Part shown: positions 58,484 through 64,000 of the stretch, piece after piece
How positions within the stretch are numbered: the stretch's first letter is position 1
Layout of the letters: each line of letters opens with the position of its first letter
NCBI GenBank assembly: GCA_001599355.1
Contig: BCGQ01000007.1
Coordinates: 4,620-68,619 of the forward strand
Direction of reading: 5' to 3'
DNA length: 64,000 nucleotides
Source: Nakazawaea peltata
Lineage: Eukaryota; Ascomycota; Pichiomycetes; Alaninales; Pachysolenaceae
Position numbers and translations under genes: made by a program
Notes under the pieces: model-generated
Told to the model about the DNA's origin: nothing
What the model saw: the letters and a program-made list of their open reading frames with translations, nothing else
Databases searched by the model: none

Positions 58484-59638
58484 ATGAGAGCAGTAGAAGA
58501 AGTGATGGAGTTTGTGAAGAGAGATACCTGTGAGTCAGGGAATGAGTTCAATGGGATGTTGGGGGCCCGTATATCTGCGGTGTTCGTGGTGCTTGTGGCC
58601 TCGCTGTTTGGAAGTGTTTTCCCCATCTTAAGCTCGAGGAATTCAAGCCTTAATCTCCCTCCAATTTGCTTCTTTATAGTGAAGTATTTTGGTAGTGGAG
58701 TCATTGTGGCCACACTGTTCATGCATCTTTTGGAGCCAGCCAGCGATAGTTTAGGTAATGAATGCTTAGGAGGTACTTTTGTCGACTATCCGTGGGCTTT
58801 TGGCATCTGTTTGATGTCTTTATTTGCATTATTCTTCATGGAGATTCTTCTGTACAAGGCTATGGAGGCCAAGTCGGGAACTCAACATGTACATAGTCAT
58901 TTTGGGGATCTGAATGTTTACTCGAGAGCTGCTGTTGATGAGGAGAGTCATGTTCATGGTCATGGACATGGCCACAGTCATGGCCACAGCCATGGAAATG
59001 GACATTCTCATGGCCCTACAGAACTTAAGACCATCGAGGATGAAGTAGATGCTGGATCTTCTACTGAGGACCTCGAGGCCCGTAAGTTGAAGCCGATGGA
59101 TACTTCCATCGACTCCCTTGACCTTGTAGATGCCATGGAGGGTTATTATGGTCAATTGTTGAACATCTTTGTACTTGAATTTGGTGTCATTTTCCATTCA
59201 GTCTTTGTCGGACTTTCTCTTCTGGTTTCTGGTGATGAGTTCAAGACGTTATACATTGTCATTGTGTTCCACCAGTTGTTCGAAGGGTTAGGTCTTGGTA
59301 CCAGAATTGCAACTGTCGATTGGGATGAGAAACGTAGATATACTCCATGGATTTTGGCCATTGGATACTCTATTTCTACTCCAATTCTGATCGGAATCGG
59401 TATAGGAGTCAGATACACTTATCCTCCTGGATCTAGAACGGCTTTGATCGTGAATGGAGTATGTGATGCCATCTCACTGGGTATTTTGATCTACACTGGA
59501 TTGATCGAGTTGATGCTGCATGAGTTTTTGTATGGAGGAGAGTTCAAAGGTAAAGGTGGATTGACCAAGATGATGCAACTGTATCTGTTTATGTGTTTGG
59601 GAGCAGGGTTGATGCTGTTATTGGCTAAATGGGCTTGA
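58484..59638 (+). CDS. Plasma-membrane zinc transporter, ZIP family (Zrt1/Zrt2-like)
   Basis: A 384-residue ZIP transporter taking up Zn2+. Eight membrane segments are visible. An N-terminal external segment is followed by TM1-3, with YFGSGVIVATLFMHLLEPA carrying the metal-path His. The cytosolic loop between TM3 and TM4 is His-rich (about residues 145-170, HGHGHGHSHGHSHG). TM4 carries HSVFVGLSLLVSG and TM5 HQLFEGLGLGTRIA, both with the conserved His residues of the family. Yeast Zrt1 is 376 residues. Whether it is the high- or low-affinity type cannot be told. Complete, no intron. Confidence 0.93.
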   Translation: MRAVEEVMEFVKRDTCESGNEFNGMLGARISAVFVVLVASLFGSVFPILSSRNSSLNLPPICFFIVKYFGSGVIVATLFMHLLEPASDSLGNECLGGTFVDYPWAFGICLMSLFALFFMEILLYKAMEAKSGTQHVHSHFGDLNVYSRAAVDEESHVHGHGHGHSHGHSHGNGHSHGPTELKTIEDEVDAGSSTEDLEARKLKPMDTSIDSLDLVDAMEGYYGQLLNIFVLEFGVIFHSVFVGLSLLVSGDEFKTLYIVIVFHQLFEGLGLGTRIATVDWDEKRRYTPWILAIGYSISTPILIGIGIGVRYTYPPGSRTALIVNGVCDAISLGILIYTGLIELMLHEFLYGGEFKGKGGLTKMMQLYLFMCLGAGLMLLLAKWA

Positions 59639-60356
59639 ATGTATTTATTTGTTTGAAATTTGTAGATAAGATTTGTAGATAAGACTTTTAGGTTAATATG
59701 TGGCTGATGCGGACTAAGACGTGGTGGTAGCAATTAATATGTGGAATATGCGGACTACACAAAAATTGATATGAATTATTCGGACTACACAGGACTAATC
59801 TAAATGATTTCTAACCTTTTCAAATACTCATCTGTCCTCAGATAAGAACCCAAAAAAATTAGGGCGTCAGAAGCCGGTAGTGCAATAGCAACGACACCAA
59901 GAAGGACTGGAAAATGAAAACAGCAGTATGACACACCTAAACAATCTCTTAACTCCCCTCAATCCATTAGGTCCCAAAAAGGAAATAAAGCAGGAACTTA
60001 ACAAACCCCAGTAATCTAATCCAACAGGCCAATTCACTATAGCGTCTGCTTAACAGTTATCGAAAAGAATATGCCCCGGAACCCATACTTCGAGTCATGA
60101 AGGCCTTGGGTACAAATCATGAGCAAGCTCAGAGGATCTGCCCTCAAGGACGAATGAACCAAAGATATGGAAGACATACCCCACTGACCGACAACAACAA
60201 ACACCACAGATTGAAAAGGCACCACCAAATCAAACTACCTTAAATTGGATAAGCCAGTTTTCCCGCTCCTACACAATTTGAGCGCCTATGAACCTCAACG
60301 AGGGGAAAGATCATCCAAGTAGTCACCAACCGTGTTCTCATCCCAGATAAAACTCC
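59639..60356. other. Intergenic region with GCGGACTA repeats
   Basis: Between the zinc transporter and the 3' end of U2. A TTAATATGTGG-NNN-ATGCGGACTA block occurs at about 59694-59719 and again at about 59736-59757, and CGGACTACACA appears a third time near 59780. No gene or second RNA recognised. Confidence 0.5.
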
Positions 60357-60519
60357 TTCCTGCCAGTGGTCAATTTCAAAGAAATCAACCCCGGCACCAA
60401 ATTATTCCAAAAATAAATGTAACAGTTATAAATTACCGTCGCTTGGACGGTATTTCAGTTGTTACACTGAAAAGAACAGATACTACACTTGATCTAAGCC
60501 AAAAGGCAAAGAGATTGGT
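60357..60519 (-). ncRNA. LSR1: U2 spliceosomal snRNA, compact form (~163 nt)
   Basis: The minus strand begins ACCAATCTCTTTGCC and continues through GCCTTTTGGCTTAGATCAAG and the branch-point recognition GTAGTA (revcomp of TACTAC at 60481-60486). Next comes TCTGTTCTTTTCAGTGTAAC, which is near-identical to U2 across eukaryotes. Stem IIa is ACCGTCC/GGACGGT-like (60434-60450). An Sm site ATTTATTTTTGG lies at 60408-60419. A long stem-loop (TGCCGGGGTTGATTTC paired with GAAATTGACCACTGGCA, 60361-60396) closes the 3' end. The 3' boundary is inferred from that stem. S. cerevisiae U2 is 1175 nt, so this is a short, vertebrate-length form. A TATA box (TATAAAAAG, minus) is at 60556-60564. Confidence 0.93.
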
Positions 60520-60555
60520 TTTTTAAAAAGGAGAAGCCAAGGGGCGCGAGCTCTT

Positions 60556-60586
60556 CTTTTTATACTGAAAATTTTTCTGTTACCCG
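60556..60586. promoter_or_regulatory. U2 TATA box and Reb1-type site in the U2/SNF4 divergent promoter
   Basis: TATAAAAAG on the minus strand at 60556-60564 lies about 40 bp before the U2 5' end. GTTACCCGG at 60579-60587 is a perfect Reb1-type site, placed between the two divergent genes. Confidence 0.55.
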
Positions 60587-60776
60587 GCTCAAAAAATTAA
60601 GTAGAGATTTTTGGGGCGTGCACAGAAATCCAATTATCCCAATTTGGACTTGTGTGACTCCACACTGACACGGTGACAGCGCAAGCGACAGCCAACTCAA
60701 AAAGAGGCGACGAAACAACGCCAACACCACCCAAAACCAAGGCTTCAACAACACCAACACCCCCCACAAATAGACC

Positions 60777-61799
60777 ATGGCATCCCTGCAAGCTGAACAG
60801 CATCACCAGTTGAACTCAACCCCGAGTTTATTGGCCACTCTCACCGCCGATCAAATCGAAAAAGAACAACAGCTGCTGTTGAAACTGATAAGAGTCTTCT
60901 TAAGGTCGAAGACGTCGTATGATGTGTTGCCTGTGAGTTACAGATTGATTGTGTTGGACACCTCATTGCTCGTGAAGAAATCGTTGAACATTTTATTACA
61001 GAATTCGATCGTCAGTGCCCCTCTTTGGAACAACAAGACCTCCAAATTCGCCGGCTTACTTACCCTGTCGGACTTCATCAATGTGATCCAGTATTACTTC
61101 CAATTCCCGGACAAATTCGAGTTTGTTGACAAGTTGACCTTGGACGGATTAAGGGACGTTGAGAAACTGATCAATGTCGAGCCAATCGAGACTATTTCTG
61201 TGCATCCTTTCAAGAGTCTTTATGAGTCTTGTGTGAAGATGATCGAATCAAAGCTGAGAAGAATCCCATTGATTGATAAGGATGAGACCACTAATAGAGA
61301 GATTGTCGTGAGTGTTTTGACTCAGTACAGAATCTTGAAGTTTGTCGCCTTGAATTGTAAAGAAACCAAGATGTTATTGAAACCTTTGTCGAGTCTTAAC
61401 TTGGTCACCAGTAAAGAGTTGAGTACTGCCACTATGGAGACACCGGTAATGGATGTGATCTACTTGCTATCGCACCATTCGGTCTCCTCGGTGCCAATTG
61501 TCGATGAGACCGGTAAATTGATCAACGTTTATGAACTGTACGATGTCTTGACCTTAATCAAGGGAGGAATGTACACCGATTTGTCGCTCAGTGTCGGGGA
61601 GCTGTTATTAAGAAGGCTGGAGGATTTCGAAGGTGTGTATACTTGTACGTTGAATGACCGTTTGAGCACGATTATGGAGACTATTAGGAAATCTCGTCTT
61701 CATAGATTGTTTGTTGTGAATGAGCAGGGTATTTTACAGGGAGTTGTTACTTTGAGTGATATATTGAGGTATATTCTTTTTAGTGAGATTGGGGAGTGA
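60777..61799 (+). CDS. SNF4: AMPK/Snf1 complex gamma subunit Snf4
   Basis: A 340-residue protein with four CBS motifs in two Bateman pairs. It is nearly collinear with S. cerevisiae Snf4 (322): SKTSYDVLPVSYRLIVLDTS, KKSLNILLQNSIVSAPLW, DFINVIQYYFQFPDKFEFVD, REIVVSVLTQYRILKFVALNC, VSSVPIVDE, DLSLSVGE and DFEGVYTCTLNDRLSTIM. It binds adenine nucleotides and activates Snf1 kinase under glucose limitation. CTG codons at 61536, 61602 and 61617 sit where Snf4 has Ala, Ala and Ser, supporting CUG-Ala. It is slightly longer at the N-terminus. It is divergent from U2. Confidence 0.96.
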   Translation: MASLQAEQHHQLNSTPSLLATLTADQIEKEQQLLLKLIRVFLRSKTSYDVLPVSYRLIVLDTSLLVKKSLNILLQNSIVSAPLWNNKTSKFAGLLTLSDFINVIQYYFQFPDKFEFVDKLTLDGLRDVEKLINVEPIETISVHPFKSLYESCVKMIESKLRRIPLIDKDETTNREIVVSVLTQYRILKFVALNCKETKMLLKPLSSLNLVTSKELSTATMETPVMDVIYLLSHHSVSSVPIVDETGKLINVYELYDVLTLIKGGMYTDLSLSVGELLLRRLEDFEGVYTCTLNDRLSTIMETIRKSRLHRLFVVNEQGILQGVVTLSDILRYILFSEIGE

Positions 61800-62718
61800 A
61801 TGTATATGTAAGTGATGAGTGGAGGATGTAGGGAGTAGGATGTAGGGAGGGAGGGAGCGGACGTAGGATGTAGGGAAGAAGGGACAGTGGGATCGATTGA
61901 AGAGGAGGATAAGAAGAGATTGATATTCTGATGATCGGAAGTTCGGAAGTTCGGTTCCCCTCAGGGGTAAGAACGGATAAAAATAGGAAAACCAGGCAAG
62001 AACAGGCAAGAACAGTTCAGAACACGACACAAGAGATCGGATTAAGAACAGAACCGAACAGAACCCGAATAGAACCCGAATAGACACCGAATAGAGCCCG
62101 AACGAGCTAGATAGGACTAGAATAAGGATAGAAGATGACCACATCCAGACCATACTGAGATCTCACTAATCCCATACTGAACCCTTTTTCTAGGTAGTCT
62201 TTTTAATTACGTTCTATTTATGTCAATGGCCCTTAAACCATCTCCTCGTGTTAACCCCTCAAACTAACTCCTTAGATTTGTCCCTTCAGATTTATCCTTA
62301 AATTAACCTTCAGGTAACCCCTTAAGTTAACCCCCAAGAATCCTAAGAATCCCAAGAATCCCAAGAATCCCAAGAATCTCAAGGTACCCCAAGGTATCCC
62401 TACACTCTACTCAGTCAATCTTCCGTCTCTATAAATTAATCAGAACATAATCTTAGATTCTAAAATATCCTCCCCTTTAATTAAAGATCATAGGAATATC
62501 CCCTCAGAACACTGTCACGACACTCACGCCCCCCATTCCATCCGTTGCCGGGCACCCGCATTTAACTTCCTATTCAGGAAATTTAATATCCCCCGATACC
62601 CTCCATTTCCCTAATCAGGTAATTCCTCCCCAGATAAGCTTTAGTAAGCAGATAAAGATCAAATTTATTTTTCAATTAGCCGAGAGTCACTTTGAACCAC
62701 CCAAAATATCAGGCAAAA
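61800..62718. repeat. Repeat-rich intergenic region
   Basis: Several degenerate short repeats: GGATGTAGGGA-type units (about 61825-61880), CAGGCAAGAACAGG (about 61992-62015), GAACCCGAATA-type units (about 62055-62110), GTTAACCCC-like units (about 62250-62330), and five CCCAAGAAT-type 9-mers (about 62335-62385). No coding frame is credible here. Confidence 0.6.
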
Positions 62719-64000
62719 ATGAACGAAGTAATGAGTCTGAAGACGCGGTATAGGCTGTGGAGTCAGAAACCTGCTATTCTGCAGGTGACCGCCCGTTCAA
62801 TTATCGCCGGTTTGGCCATCGGGTCCGTCATTTTGGTCTCCAATTTCCAGTTTGGATTGCAGTCGGGTTTCATCTCGATGTTCTCTCTTCCGAGTGCTTT
62901 GTTGGGGTTCCTGATCTTCAAGCTGATGCTGCAAAGGCTTGATTTTGCGTTCACGGATGTCGAAAACGTGTTTGTACAGAGTGTCGCCGTTGCCGTCGGG
63001 ACCGGTCCCTTGCTGTATGGATTTGTCGGGATAATTCCGGCAATTGAGAAGTTCTTGACACCTGCCGAGAGCGGATTTAACGCTAAAGTGAGTTTGTCAT
63101 TACCTCAGATGTTCGTCTGGGCAACTGGACTCCTGTTTTTCGGGGTCTTTTTCCTGGTCCCATTAAGAAAACAGGTGATCATCCGTGAAAAATTGCCATT
63201 TCCAAGTGGAAGTGCCACTGCAACGTTGATCAGTGTGTTACATAACACTGAACTTTACGATGATACCGTCGAGGAAGAGGAGGAGATCGAAGTAGAGGTC
63301 CCGGTGAGTGCTTCCAAGCCACTGGCTGCCACAGAATCCCAACCAGACACTTCCCCAACTAATGTCACCATTGTAGAATCACAAGATTTGCAACTGCTCA
63401 CTAGAATGGAGTCTTATCGTGACAATATTCGGTCCCTTGTGAGTACATTCACTGTCTCACTGCTGTACACCATCCTTTCATACTTTGTACCGCTTATTCG
63501 TAACCTTCCAGTCTTTGGATTCTACTTGGCCAAGCATTATCTGTGGACTTTCCAGCCTTCTCCGCTGTATATTGGCCAAGGGATCATCATGGGATTCACC
63601 ACGGTCTCATACATGCTCTTTGGACTGATTCTCGGATGGGGAATCCTCCTGCCACTTGCTCATTACATGCGTTGGCTGCCTGGAGAAATCGACGACTGGA
63701 AAACCGGAGGTCAAGGCTGGATTCTTTGGATCAGTTTGAGTGTCATGGTTGCCGACTCCATTGTGGCCTTCTTAGTAGTCACTCTGAAGTCTGCATGCTC
63801 TTTCTATAGATCTTATAAGAGTAGAAGAGAGCTGGAAATGCAAAGAGAACAAAGTGAAGCTCTTTTGTCTTCATCTCCAGCTTCAAGTGTCTCATTTGAT
63901 GAGAATTCTGCCACTCATGATGGTGTAAGAGGTGTAAGAGAACCTTCGGTCGCTTCTTCTACTACCATTACCCGTAAAAAAGTCAAAATCGATAAAGAAC
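62719..64000 (+). CDS. Oligopeptide transporter (OPT) family, YGL114W-like, 5' part
   Basis: The frame opens at 62719 and continues past the right edge, so 427 residues are visible. It has membrane segments typical of the YSL-like branch of OPT proteins: SVILVSNFQFGLQSGFISMFSLPSALLGF near the start, then REKLPFPSGSATATLISVLHN, the conserved P-x-G-x-A block, and WGILLPLAH. An acidic cytosolic loop (about residues 180-225) and a second charged loop (about 365-427) are present. S. cerevisiae YGL114W is the closest named relative I recognise. The substrate is unknown for yeast; plant YSL relatives move metal-nicotianamine. Confidence 0.88.
   Translation, partial: MNEVMSLKTRYRLWSQKPAILQVTARSIIAGLAIGSVILVSNFQFGLQSGFISMFSLPSALLGFLIFKLMLQRLDFAFTDVENVFVQSVAVAVGTGPLLYGFVGIIPAIEKFLTPAESGFNAKVSLSLPQMFVWATGLLFFGVFFLVPLRKQVIIREKLPFPSGSATATLISVLHNTELYDDTVEEEEEIEVEVPVSASKPLAATESQPDTSPTNVTIVESQDLQLLTRMESYRDNIRSLVSTFTVSLLYTILSYFVPLIRNLPVFGFYLAKHYLWTFQPSPLYIGQGIIMGFTTVSYMLFGLILGWGILLPLAHYMRWLPGEIDDWKTGGQGWILWISLSVMVADSIVAFLVVTLKSACSFYRSYKSRRELEMQREQSEALLSSSPASSVSFDENSATHDGVRGVREPSVASSTTITRKKVKIDKE

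Noticed and set aside
1-64000. tRNA genes, LTR elements, DNA transposons, CRISPR arrays
   Set aside because: I looked for B-box sequences, long terminal or inverted repeats and regular spacer arrays by eye and found none that held up; GTTCGA-like strings (for example near 2883) lack a tRNA fold.

Overview
The window is nuclear DNA from a budding yeast (Saccharomycotina). Genes are compact and mostly intronless. The few introns have GTAAGT/GTGAGT donors and TACTAAC branch points. Gene content is typically yeast: SDS22, MIR1, PAC11, ATP16, MED2/TLO, AFG2, APC2, DCN1, DIP2, SSY1, SNF4 and U2 snRNA. The most informative signal is the genetic code. CTG codons fall repeatedly on invariant alanines of conserved proteins, above all in AFG2 (VVVA-A-TNRP, IDP-A-LRRPGR, TAK-A-LATES, KAR-AAA-P), and also in SNF4 and DIP2. 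This points to the CUG-Ala lineage (Pachysolen, Nakazawaea, Peterozyma). Every L encoded by CTG in a standard translation of this window should probably be read as A.

Layout. 1-18 kb is an accessory, environment-facing region: a partial PA14/FLO-type adhesin, a zinc-cluster regulator, a ferric reductase and a siderophore-iron transporter that diverge from a 4-kb gene-free control region, a second zinc-cluster regulator with a 21-nt exon, and two tandem secreted ten-cysteine proteins of CFEM-like appearance. 18-36 kb is core: VNX1-type vacuolar exchanger, an FCR1-like zinc-cluster factor, SDS22, an LrgA/LrgB-type membrane protein, MIR1, a YRA1-family mRNA export adaptor, dynein intermediate chain PAC11, ATP16 (with a 23-nt exon), a MED2/TLO Mediator subunit and AFG2. 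36.9-44.1 kb holds a globin ending in a CaaX box (CVIM), then a likely nitrogen-catabolic group: zinc-cluster regulator, D-2-hydroxyacid dehydrogenase, DCG1-type hydantoin racemase and a dihydropyrimidinase/hydantoinase. The racemase and hydantoinase diverge from a 201-bp promoter carrying three GATAAG sites. 44-64 kb returns to core genes: YLR419W/DHX29-like helicase, APC2 and DCN1 head to head, DIP2/UTP12, the amino-acid sensor SSY1, a ZRT-type zinc transporter, a compact U2 snRNA divergent from SNF4, and the 5' part of a YGL114W-type OPT transporter that runs off the window.

Two intergenic sequence families recur and are not explained by the genes: an AGCR-NNN-TACGAATT element (about ten copies, including a 39-bp tandem array upstream of AFG2), and a GTCGTG element paired with a CCAAT box (for example twice upstream of ATP16). 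Reb1-type sites sit in the MIR1 and U2/SNF4 promoters, and Fep1/Sfu1-type GATA sites lie upstream of the siderophore transporter. I found no tRNA, transposon, LTR element or CRISPR array. All functional names come from motif and sequence recognition by eye, without database searches.
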